A DNA stretch of 64,000 bases from SHZI01 sp041396045 (GTDB lineage Bacteria; Pseudomonadota; Gammaproteobacteria; Steroidobacterales; GCA-2729495), in assembly GCA_041396045.1 (NCBI GenBank), contig JAWKZI010000015.1, forward strand, positions 1 to 64,000. Reading direction: 5' to 3'. Shown one piece after another: positions 33,520-42,015 of the stretch. A program made the position numbers and the translations under genes. Positions within the stretch are counted from its first letter, which is position 1. Every line of letters begins with the position of its first letter. The notes beneath the pieces were generated by a model that was given only the letters and a program-made list of their open reading frames with translations, did no database searches and was not told where the DNA came from.

Positions 33520-35945
33520 TGCGGGTCCGCGTTGCGTGCCACCCGGAAGCCAACATCCAGGCGGCCGTCATCTCCAAAATCCCGGTACGCCAGCCGCAGT
33601 TCGCTGATGCCACCCTGGCGCCAGCTTGAGCCACGGATGACATGATACTGCCCCTCCACCGGCCCGGTCGGATCTACCGCCTCTGAAGTACCGTTCGTGC
33701 TGATGCTGTAGTGGTCATAGACCCACTCCGCCGCGTTGCCACCCAGGTCGTAAAGACCGAGTGGACCGGGTGCGAAACTGCCGACCGGCGCTGTCACCGG
33801 GAAACCATCGTCGTAACCCGGTACCAGGGCACTGACGAAGCCCTTGGCGGACTGGTCGGCGAAATTGCCAGCACCTGGCGGCGGTGGATAGCTATCGCCC
33901 CAGGGATATTTGCGAGCGCCACCACCACCGTTGTAGCGGGCCGCCCAGACCCACTCTGCTTCCGTTGGCAGCCGGTAGCCCGTGGTCGCCGGTGATACCA
34001 GCACGTGTTTGCCTTTGGTAACAGCGTACGCCCGCGGCAGCTTCTCCTGGTCGCTTAACCAGTCGCAGAACGCTGCCGCATCTTCCCAGCTCACCATGAC
34101 CACCGGATGATCGCCGGCCGCCAGCAATTGATATTTCTCTGCGCCTGACGTGTGCTGCGGCCGAAACTTCCGGAACTCGGTATTGGTGACTTCTCGCACG
34201 CCCAGATAATACGGCCTGGTAATGCGCACCTTGTGCTCGATTTCGTTGGCCCGACGCCCCTGTTCGCGACGCGGGGCGCCCATCTCAAACCGGCCGGGCT
34301 GAACAAGGCGCAACGCGATGCCCGACCTGGTGGTCAGTACGCGCGGTGTGGCAGCAATCACTGCCTGCGCCGGCGTCAGCAGCTTGACCTCTACCAGCCG
34401 TGGCAGGTCCGGATCCGGCGTGATCTCGGTCTTGTAGCTGGCAAAACCCGCTTTGCGTACTTCCAGTTTGTGCTGAACGGCAAGCAACGAAAGTTCGGTA
34501 GTGGCCGGACCCACTGAACGCCCATCAACGAACAATTCGGCATCCGGTGGATCACTGACAATCTTCACAGTCCCCAGGCGTGGCGTAAGCGCCAGCCGCA
34601 CGGTAGCGCCCTTGTGTGCCTTGAGATCCACCTGAGCCTTCACCGGCTCATAGCCCGGCTTGGTAATCGCCAGTACCTGAACCTGTCCTGGCGGCAATTC
34701 GAGCTCCAGCGGCGTCTGGCCACGGTAACGACCACGAGCGGTGACGGCGGCACCGGCGGGATCGGTGATAACGCGAACCAGACCATCTGCTGGCGCCAGC
34801 GTAAGATCTGTCAGCGCCTGCGCTTCGTTGGCGGTGACGCTGATCTCCCGGCGCAAGGTCTTGAAGCCGTCCATCTCCAGGGTCAGGGTTCGGCTGCCTG
34901 GCATGAGTTCAACCGTCATCGGTGTAGTTCCCTGCCGCACACCGTCCGCAAAGATTTCCGCGCCAGCGGGCACACTGGACACCGTGATATCGGCCCAGGC
35001 TGGAGTCAGATCTGCAAGCAATGACTGGGATGTGCCACCACCATCGATCGTTATGGTCTGTTCCCAGACCTGATAGCGCGCTGCCGATACCGTGATGCGG
35101 TGTATGCCGGCGGGTACCTCCAGATCGGTGAGTGGTGTATCTCCTGCCACTTTGCCATCGACCTGTACCTGTGCGACAAGCCCGGGTCGGGTACTGACTT
35201 GCAGGCGCCCCGGCAACCGTTGCAGTTGCAACTGGATCTTCTGGTCCGCTTCGCCCGACACCTCCAGGTCCATCTGTGCCGGTGCGTAACCATCGGCTGT
35301 GGCCGTCACCGTATAGCGTCCGGGTCGTAACAGATACCGGCCCCCCAGCTTGATGTCCGGTGCTCCGTCAATGGCAACTTGTGCCGACGCGGGTTCAGTA
35401 ACCACAAGTACCGCGCTCGCCGTCAACAACCAGAAACCAACGCCGACAAGCAGCAGCAAGGGGCTGACAATCACGGCCAGTCGCCTGGACCGCGAACCGG
35501 GATCGGACAACTGCCGTCTGCCACCAACGGGCACCGCCCGCGGAAGGCCTGGCGCTGGTGACGGTGCAACCGTTGGCTCCTCCGGTGGCAAAGTGTCGTA
35601 ATCAACATCGCGAAAGTGCAGATGAAAGACCAGCACATCGCCACCGACTGCACACTTGATGCGGGCATGGTTGATGCTGATTTCATCGCCATCGGCAAGC
35701 CAGCGGGTGCCGACCAGCTTTTCGCCGTTTAGCTGTACTGCCGCGGCCTGGTTCACCAGCTGCACGAATGGCCGACCATCCAGCAAGCCGATCAGCGCCA
35801 GCCCGGCGTCCGACACGGGTCCCGGAATCCGCAATGCCGCCGATGGTCCGGTGCCAATCAGCAGCGGCAGATCACTCTCGGCAACCGTCCGATCGCCAGC
35901 CGCGTCGCGAATGGTAATTGCCGGAATCAGATTGCTTCCTCGCAA
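33516..35945 (-). CDS. FHA - transmembrane - PEGA repeats - FGE-like protein
   Basis: 809 residues. An N-terminal FHA-like domain (about 1-115: LPLLIGTGPSAALRIPG, VQLNGEKLVG) would face the cytoplasm. One transmembrane helix lies near 155-178. The periplasmic part then has several PEGA-type beta repeats (for example ITVSSVPAGAEIFADGVRQG, VKIVSDPPDAELFVDGRSVG), and a C-terminal formylglycine-generating-enzyme/SUMF1-like domain from about 545 (MGAPRREQGRRANE, YYLGVREVTNTEF, GYRLPTEAEWVWAARYN, GLYDLGGNAAEWVYD). True FGE enzymes carry Cys residues after the RGGS-type motif; here that region reads IRGSSWRQGGISELRL without Cys, so catalysis is unlikely and a binding role is inferred. Its start overlaps the kinase gene by 19 bases. 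Confidence 0.8.
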   Translation of the reverse strand: MRGSNLIPAITIRDAAGDRTVAESDLPLLIGTGPSAALRIPGPVSDAGLALIGLLDGRPFVQLVNQAAAVQLNGEKLVGTRWLADGDEISINHARIKCAVGGDVLVFHLHFRDVDYDTLPPEEPTVAPSPAPGLPRAVPVGGRRQLSDPGSRSRRLAVIVSPLLLLVGVGFWLLTASAVLVVTEPASAQVAIDGAPDIKLGGRYLLRPGRYTVTATADGYAPAQMDLEVSGEADQKIQLQLQRLPGRLQVSTRPGLVAQVQVDGKVAGDTPLTDLEVPAGIHRITVSAARYQVWEQTITIDGGGTSQSLLADLTPAWADITVSSVPAGAEIFADGVRQGTTPMTVELMPGSRTLTLEMDGFKTLRREISVTANEAQALTDLTLAPADGLVRVITDPAGAAVTARGRYRGQTPLELELPPGQVQVLAITKPGYEPVKAQVDLKAHKGATVRLALTPRLGTVKIVSDPPDAELFVDGRSVGPATTELSLLAVQHKLEVRKAGFASYKTEITPDPDLPRLVEVKLLTPAQAVIAATPRVLTTRSGIALRLVQPGRFEMGAPRREQGRRANEIEHKVRITRPYYLGVREVTNTEFRKFRPQHTSGAEKYQLLAAGDHPVVMVSWEDAAAFCDWLSDQEKLPRAYAVTKGKHVLVSPATTGYRLPTEAEWVWAARYNGGGGARKYPWGDSYPPPPGAGNFADQSAKGFVSALVPGYDDGFPVTAPVGSFAPGPLGLYDLGGNAAEWVYDHYSISTNGTSEAVDPTGPVEGQYHVIRGSSWRQGGISELRLAYRDFGDDGRLDVGFRVARNADPQ

Positions 35946-38212
35946 CGCACGAAAATGGGTTCCTGCTTGCCGCCGGCTTTGATCAAGACTTCAAGACGCA
36001 CGTCGCGGTAGCCGTCCCGCCTGCCAACGATAACGTAGCGGCCCGGTCGCAACTCGACCGACCGGGAAGCAAAGGCGCCAAGCTTGCCCACTTTGTAAAT
36101 TTCCACGTTGGTCAGGCCGTCAGACGTCAGCTCCACCTTCACCGGCGTCGCCGCTTCGGCCAGCCGTTGCCGGAGTTCCGACAACTGTCCGCTGAGTCGG
36201 GAACCTGGCGAGTCTACCTGGTCTGCAACGCGCACCGTGGCGCTGGCGGCTGCCGCAACTTGCGGGTCATTGAATCGGTCGCTTTTGGTCAGCGCCGCCT
36301 CCAGCTCTTTATCCAGCATGGCACGCGTGTCGGCTATTTTCAGGCCGGACTGTGCAGCAGCAACCGAGGGATCAATCTTCAGCATCGCGCGGTACTCATC
36401 GGCAGCAGCCGACCATTGTTCACTGGCCGCCAGCTTTTCAGCATTTGCCTGCAGCACAGTGAGCCGACGATCGCGATCTTCTACGGCTAGCTGATCCAGG
36501 GCAGTTCTGGCGGCTGGATCTCCAGGCCGCAGCGCCAGCGCCCGGTTCAGGGATTGCCGCGCGACATTGGTCCGCCCGTCCGCCATCGCCGACAGCGCTG
36601 TGGCCATTGCCTGTTCGAACTCGGCGGTAGCGCGCACCGCATCAATATGCGCCACTGCCTCCCTGGCCGGCGTCCACTGCGCATCCAGTGCAAGTACCCG
36701 GGCGTAGCCCTTGCGTGCGGTTGTAAGGTCGCCGGCTGCTTCCTGCCCGGCCGCGTCCGCCATCATTCGCAGTACATCGTGGAGTTGCTGACTACGCTTG
36801 AGATTGGCTTGTGCCGCGGCATCGCCGGGCCTGATCAGCAGGGCACGTTCGAAGGCTGACACCGCGGCTGGCTGGTCGGCATCCCGTAGCGCGTCCTCAC
36901 CGGACTTCATGGCAGCCGCATAGGCTGCTGGCGCACCGCTCGCCAAGGCATTGAACCGTTCGCTGGCTTCCTTGAAACTGGCAACAGCACCATCGAAGTT
37001 TTCTGCGCGATAGCGGGCATCCCCCTGCTCCGCTACGCGCTGTGCTTCCAGCCAGTCAGCGCCACCCCAGCGGTCGGCTGCGGCAGCCTTCGCTGCATCC
37101 TCTGCCTTCAGGCGATCAGCGAGTGCGGCGTCGGCCTGTGAGCGGCTCGCTACAGATGGTGGTGGTGTCTGGTCCACAGGCGGCTGCACAACCTCCGCCG
37201 TCGTAGCTGGCGATGCCGGTATGGTCGCGGCGATCAGCGGACCGCGCTCTGCCACAAATCGCGGCAACCAGAACACGACCGCCAGGACAGCAACTACCAG
37301 CACCAGCAGACCGCCGATCACGCCAATCGGCAGTCCCTGCTTTTCAGCTTTGGCGCGTACCGGCGGCAACACGGCAGATTCCCGAGTTGTAGCAACCGTT
37401 GGTGCGACGCGGTGAATTTCGGCCAGTAGCGCCCGAACGGCGCCCATACTGGCCGGACGTCGTTCCGGCTCTTTTTGCAGCAGTGCGGCCACAAGCTGTG
37501 CCAGCGCTACCGGGATTATTTGCCCCTGACCGTCGACGCGCGGCAGGACCGGCACTTCAGTGCGGATACGCTCCGGCGTGATGCCCGGATGCAGCGGTGG
37601 GTGGCCAGCCAGCAGATCAAAGGTCAGGGCGCCCAGGCTGTAGAGGTCATCAGCGGCCGCAGGCGTCGCGCCGTCCAGTTGCGCAGGACTAACCGTAGAC
37701 AAGGAGACGGCACGACTTGCGGCTAGCGCGCCGATACTGCGGAAGTCAGTCAGTCGCCAGCGCCCGGTCGAATCGCGCAATACATTGGCAGTCTTCAGGT
37801 CGCCATGCACAAGGCCCTGCGCATGAACGTAATGGAGAATATCCACAATCTCGCTGATGGCGGTGAGCACAACCTGGTGGCTGGCTCCGCGAAGCTGGCC
37901 AAGATCACCACTGTCGGCACATTCGAAAGCGACCGCACAATGCAACCCGTCACGAACAACTGCCAGCGGTCTCAGTATTCCGGGATGAACCAGACCACGA
38001 AGACGGTCAGTTTCTGCCTGCAACTGCGCCAGCAATTCAACCGCGGCGTGCTCATTCGCCGTGGCAAGTACCCGCAACGCCACCTCGGTCCTTGTCGCGC
38101 CATCTGTGGCTGCCCAGACTTCCGCGCTGCCACCACGGCCCAGTTGCCGAAGGAGATGGTAACGTCCGCCAAATTCAACGCCGGCGGCAAGTGCTGCCAT
38201 GGGCTCAGGCAA
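35927..38212 (-). CDS. Membrane-bound Ser/Thr kinase-fold protein with altered catalytic motifs
   Basis: 761 residues. The kinase domain covers about 17-270: glycine loop LGRGGSAEVWAA, then VALR in place of VAIK (the ATP-binding Lys is Arg47), HGDLKTANVL with the catalytic Asp138 and Asn kept, and DFR (156-158) in place of DFG. DDLYSLGALTFDLLAGHPPL is kinase-typical. A transmembrane helix lies near 290-312, a helical repeat (TPR-like) region about 360-650, and a C-terminal PEGA-like beta domain ends VRCEEAI. The altered Lys and Gly suggest weak activity or a pseudokinase. It probably provides, or receives, the signal read by the two FHA proteins encoded beside it. Confidence 0.82.
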   Translation of the reverse strand: MPEPMAALAAGVEFGGRYHLLRQLGRGGSAEVWAATDGATRTEVALRVLATANEHAAVELLAQLQAETDRLRGLVHPGILRPLAVVRDGLHCAVAFECADSGDLGQLRGASHQVVLTAISEIVDILHYVHAQGLVHGDLKTANVLRDSTGRWRLTDFRSIGALAASRAVSLSTVSPAQLDGATPAAADDLYSLGALTFDLLAGHPPLHPGITPERIRTEVPVLPRVDGQGQIIPVALAQLVAALLQKEPERRPASMGAVRALLAEIHRVAPTVATTRESAVLPPVRAKAEKQGLPIGVIGGLLVLVVAVLAVVFWLPRFVAERGPLIAATIPASPATTAEVVQPPVDQTPPPSVASRSQADAALADRLKAEDAAKAAAADRWGGADWLEAQRVAEQGDARYRAENFDGAVASFKEASERFNALASGAPAAYAAAMKSGEDALRDADQPAAVSAFERALLIRPGDAAAQANLKRSQQLHDVLRMMADAAGQEAAGDLTTARKGYARVLALDAQWTPAREAVAHIDAVRATAEFEQAMATALSAMADGRTNVARQSLNRALALRPGDPAARTALDQLAVEDRDRRLTVLQANAEKLAASEQWSAAADEYRAMLKIDPSVAAAQSGLKIADTRAMLDKELEAALTKSDRFNDPQVAAAASATVRVADQVDSPGSRLSGQLSELRQRLAEAATPVKVELTSDGLTNVEIYKVGKLGAFASRSVELRPGRYVIVGRRDGYRDVRLEVLIKAGGKQEPIFVRCEEAI

Positions 38213-38221
38213 ACCGTGCGA

Positions 38222-39515
38222 TCAGTTGACGGGCGCTGTGGCCGGAACTGACTGTGTGGTGACGGCCGGTGCGGCTGGTTCTGCGCTGCCGGCAGTCCCA
38301 CCGGCAGAATCTGCTGGTGGGAGACCGGTTTCTGCCGCATAAATTTCGTGCAGCAACCGGCGCCACTCCTGGTAGCGGGCTTCAGCAGTGCCGGTGAGGC
38401 GCCTCGTCTGGCCTTCAACTTCGACCACCAGGGGTTCGGCGTCAGCGCTAAAGCCGGCACCCGCTTCCTTCAGCGAGTCACGACTCACATTTGCCTCACC
38501 ACGCTTTTCGAGCGCGCTGCGAATTCCCTCGAAACCGCCATAGACCCCCGCCATGGTGATCGCTCCATTGTCGCCACCATGACCCTCGTAGAGTATTGCT
38601 CCGAGCAGTGACAATGCCCCGGCAGCGCCGCGAATAAACGCCGATCGACGTAAATCCTGATACCGGATCATTCCTTCACGGGACATCTTGCGCCAGTCTT
38701 CGTAGGGCGTGGAAATCTCATAGTAGAGATTGGCGTAATACTCGTTCAACGCATCCAGCAGGGTGTACTCCCGCTCGCGCACGGCAAGCATGCGGGCCAC
38801 CATTTGACGACTTTCTGCCGGCAGTCGCCGCAATTCGTAGTGTTCCGAATCGTCGTGTTCCAGCAAATCCGCGAAGGCAGCCGGCAACGTCGGCGCCGTA
38901 CCGCAGCTCCGCCACATTGTGCACGGTGGCCAGCTCCTTGGCGGACAACTCTGGCGTACCGCAGCAAATCATTCGCAATATCGTTGTACAGGCTCTGGTA
39001 GATCCGGTTAGCTTCCCCGATACCGGGAGTAAGCCTTTCCGGATCACTGGTGGTGCTGTACTTCTCCGGCTGAGCCACTCCCGTCCGTCGCATCCCAGGC
39101 GCCCACTCGGAGCTCTACATCCAGACCATCAGACTTGTTGATGCGGGCCCAGACCGTGAGATCGACGGCATTGGATCGTTCCGGGCTCACCCATGGTCAG
39201 ATTCGCCAGACCGCTGGATTCGAGCGTCAACTTGAGCTGATAGGGCATGTATCGTGCTTCGGCCTGGCGCACCTCGCTGAAGATCAGCGTTTCTTCATTT
39301 TCCTCGCGGGTGCTGTCCGGCGGAATACCTGAATCAAACAGCATGATGCCGACATCAAGCCGTACGTCGTCGGCAACCTGGCGGCGGCACGCTTTGAGGC
39401 TGGTTTGCTCGTAATCAATGGTGCGGACTACCGAGCAGCCGCCTAGCGCGAGCAACATGGCGCCCATCAACGGCAGCATCAACCAGGCCGGCAGTGCATT
39501 CCGAAGACCGCTCAT
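38222..39515 (-). CDS. Lipoprotein of the motor-like cluster, multiply frameshifted
   Basis: The start ATG 39515 overlaps the previous stop (ATGA) and opens a lipoprotein signal ending MLLALGGC (lipid Cys). The frame then breaks several times: near 39190 (before NAVDLTVWARINKSDG), near 39085 (before TGVAQPEKYSTTSDPE), near 38960 (before TPELSAKELATVHNV) and near 38890 (before LPAAFADLLEHDDSEHYELR). The last 220 residues are uninterrupted and include a hydrophobic Gly/Ala-rich segment (FIRGAAGALSLLGAILYEG) and a Pro/Ala-rich tail. The whole would be about 430 residues. No family was recognised. The breaks may be assembly errors; as given it is not translatable. Confidence 0.6.
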
Positions 39516-40426
39516 GGCCTTTTCATTCCCATGACCTTGCGATACTCGTTCCACAAGGCGTCGCGGATGGCAGGATCCTTTTCCGCCATGGCCGCCTCAC
39601 GTAGCTGGCGGCCACCTGATCTTCGCCAGCACCGTCCCGCGGAATGTCAGCCGGCAGTTCAGCAGCGTGCCCGCACCGGGCGAAACTGGAGGACCGGTCC
39701 ACCGCCTGCCTTGCCGCCATTGGCCGCCTCGGCCGATGCACCACCGGAACCATCGGCGGGTTCCCCGGCGGCGTCATCCGGCCCCAGGCCACCGTCGGCG
39801 TCGGCGGCGGCGCCCCCGGAACCTTCCTGATCCGCCGGGCCGCCTGCCGTTGGGAACTTCGGTCCACCGATACCGCTGGCTGCGCCGGATCCCGCCGACA
39901 CCAGCATCCGATGTTCACCGCTGGTACGGGATTTCGACGTGTTCCCGCTGGAAGCAGCGCCACCGCCTCGACTGGCGGTTCGCACCGCAATCGGAATCTG
40001 CCGACTCCCGACTCGGCGGCGCGACTGGAACTCCTTGCTGACTTGGCCATGGCGGCCTGCTCCTGGCCGATCTCACTGTCGAAGTCACCCAGCGACGATC
40101 GAACACCGCTTCGGGTCGTCTCCGCCGACGCGCCCCCCGGATGATCCTGTGTTGCTCGTATTGCCCGGCTTGCCTGTCTGGCTGCTGGCGGCTTGAGCTC
40201 CAGCCGTTCGGTCTTGCTGCTATTGGGTTGCCTTGCCAGTCTGGCCGGGCTGGCTCTTGTGGGCTGGGACCTGTCGCGCCCGGACTTTCGGCGCGCCGGG
40301 TGCTGCTCCAGGCTGGCTGGGCTTCGACGAAGAAGCACTGCGCGAACTGGCTGGCGTTGCACGGGCACTGGCGCAGGCTGTCATGGCCAGGGCGCTCGCC
40401 AGGAGCACGGCGGGCTTTATCACCAC
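39512..40426 (-). CDS. Low-complexity lipoprotein, first gene of the motor-like cluster, multiply frameshifted
   Basis: ATG 40426 opens a short signal with lipobox LAMTAC. Coding sense can be followed through alternating frames: SSKTERLELKPPAARQASRA and GDFDSEIGQEQAAMAKSA in one, GGPADQEGSGGAAADADGG in another, and finally REAAMAEKDPAIRDALWNEY followed by RKVMGMKRP and a stop at 39512. At least four shifts are needed, with no net frame change, giving about 304 residues rich in Ala, Gly, Ser and Pro. No domain was recognised. GC-rich repetitive sequence may have degraded base calling here. It is placed in the operon because its end overlaps the next start. Confidence 0.5.
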
Positions 40427-40503
40427 GGGGGTCCCTTCCAGCGCACTGTCATGCCTTGTTTAACTGCCTCAATGGCCGGGCCTGCAACTCGAAACCAATC
40501 GTC

Positions 40504-40531
40504 AGTATACCTCGTCGGCTACGGCCGGCAA
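40504..40531 (-). promoter_or_regulatory. Sigma70-like promoter for the nine-gene minus-strand cluster
   Basis: On the minus strand TTGCCG (complement of 40526-40531) and TATACT (complement of 40504-40509) are 16 bases apart, a good match to -35/-10 boxes. The -10 lies about 77 bases before ATG 40426. This is prediction from consensus only. Confidence 0.5.
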
Positions 40532-40686
40532 ATGCTGCAATACAGGCACCGCACCACGGTAGTTGTAGTCAGGCCGATTACTGCCGCTTGGGTGATTTTG
40601 CCGCCACTCCTGCCAGTCGCAACACAGTCTGCTAGCATCGTTGCACCGCGTTAGAGCCTGCCGCCACTTCTTCGGAGACAGACACG

Positions 40687-41184
40687 ATGGCCACTACCGT
40701 AAACGATTCCCCGACCAGCCAATTGGCGAATGCCCTTAAATTCCTGCAGTCGCGGGTGGGCGAGGAAGTCCATACCAGCGACTGGCTGACTATCGACCAG
40801 ACCATAATCAACGACTTTGCCAATGCCACACGTGACCGGCAGTGGATCCACGTCGACGAGGCACGGGCCGCAAAGGACTCTCCGTATGGCAGAACCATTG
40901 CTCACGGCTTTCTGACACTGTCGCTCTATCCGGTTTTGCGGGGCCTCGTTGACTCCGGCAAGCCACTGGCACCTGGCGTCAAACAGGTCATCAACTACGG
41001 AATCAACAAGCTGCGCTTTCCGAATGCCGTCATGGTGGGCAGCCGAATTCGCGCACACTGCAAAATAGTCTCGGCCAAGGAAGTCAAAGAAACCATCGAG
41101 CTGATTGAGGAATATTCCGTCGAGATCGAGGGCAAGGATCGCCCGGCGTGTGTCGCCGAATGTGTCATGCGCCTGTATTTCTGA
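40687..41184 (+). CDS. MaoC-family (R)-specific enoyl-CoA hydratase
   Basis: 165-residue hot-dog-fold protein. Its hydratase motif is intact: RQWIHVDEARAAKDSPYGRTIAHGFLTLSL, which contains the catalytic Asp and His of the MaoC/PhaJ type. It hydrates trans-2-enoyl-CoA to the (R)-3-hydroxyacyl-CoA, serving fatty-acid turnover or polyhydroxyalkanoate supply. The ATG start follows a GGAGA site. It is followed within about 10 bases by an enoyl-CoA hydratase/isomerase gene on the same strand, and the divergent promoter region on its left serves the motor-like cluster. Confidence 0.9.
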   Translation: MATTVNDSPTSQLANALKFLQSRVGEEVHTSDWLTIDQTIINDFANATRDRQWIHVDEARAAKDSPYGRTIAHGFLTLSLYPVLRGLVDSGKPLAPGVKQVINYGINKLRFPNAVMVGSRIRAHCKIVSAKEVKETIELIEEYSVEIEGKDRPACVAECVMRLYF

Positions 41185-41194
41185 AGCCGGACCC

Positions 41195-41965
41195 TTGAAC
41201 CAGCCACTGCTTGCAGAGCATCTGGGTGACCGGCTGCGGATCGCGATCAATCGGCCGGATCAGCGCAATGCATTGTCGCTGGCACTTCTCGACGAACTCG
41301 CAGACATTCTGAGACGGCATGTCAACGACGCCAGTCTGAAGTGTGTGATTCTCACGGCCACTGGCGATCGCTGCTTCGCGGCCGGTGGTGACCTGAAGGA
41401 GCTTGATGCCATACGCAGCACGGCCGATACGCTGGCCATGTCGCGCCGTGTGCGGTCTACGCTTGATACCGTGCGCCGCTTTCCGGTCCCGGTGATTGCC
41501 GCCTTGAACGGGCATGCGCTCGGCGGCGGTGCGGAGCTGGCCATGGCCTGTGACTTGCGCATTGCGTCAGCACAGGCCGATCTGGGCTTTCTGCAGGCGC
41601 AATTGAACGTAACTACAGCCTGGGGCGGTGGCATAGACCTGCTTGCCGAACTGGGTCCGGCGCGTGGCCTTGCCGTACTGATTGAAGCGCGGCGCATCCC
41701 GGCTGCCGAAGCATTGCAGCTGGGTCTGTTGCAACGGGTCTGTGTTGGCGATGAGTCGCTGGCCGCTTGTACCGACAGCTTCATCGCGCCCCTCCTGAAG
41801 CGCCCGGTCCAGGTACTTCGTGCCTGCAAACAGCTCAGCCTCGCGACACGGCTGGCCTTGCATGAGCGGCTCACGCTGACAGAAGAGTCCGGCTTCACCA
41901 ATTGCTGGACGCATGCCGATCACTGGACTGCAGCCGCAACCGCACTCAGACCCCGATCCTCCTGA
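41195..41965 (+). CDS. Enoyl-CoA hydratase/isomerase (crotonase family)
   Basis: About 256 residues of crotonase fold: RIAINRPDQRNALS, the oxyanion-hole segments CFAAGGDLKEL and ALGGGAELAMACDLRIAS, and LGFLQAQLNVTTAWGGG. The position of the usual catalytic Glu is occupied differently (LNVTTAWGGG), so it may be an isomerase- or decarboxylase-type relative rather than a plain hydratase. The start is uncertain: a TTG at 41195, 10 bases after the MaoC stop, fits the domain start, while the frame stays open upstream inside maoC. Together with MaoC and FadD it belongs to acyl-CoA metabolism. Confidence 0.8.
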   Translation: MNQPLLAEHLGDRLRIAINRPDQRNALSLALLDELADILRRHVNDASLKCVILTATGDRCFAAGGDLKELDAIRSTADTLAMSRRVRSTLDTVRRFPVPVIAALNGHALGGGAELAMACDLRIASAQADLGFLQAQLNVTTAWGGGIDLLAELGPARGLAVLIEARRIPAAEALQLGLLQRVCVGDESLAACTDSFIAPLLKRPVQVLRACKQLSLATRLALHERLTLTEESGFTNCWTHADHWTAAATALRPRSS

Positions 41966-42015
41966 CGGAACTGCAGCAGGCCCGAGTTCAGCCACTCCCC
42001 TGTCGGACGGTGGCT

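Noticed and set aside
39523..40368. A 281-residue continuous minus-strand frame
   Set aside because: Arg/Pro-rich with little domain sense over most of its length; only parts are coding, alternating with the frame from 40426. Treated as pieces of one frameshifted lipoprotein.
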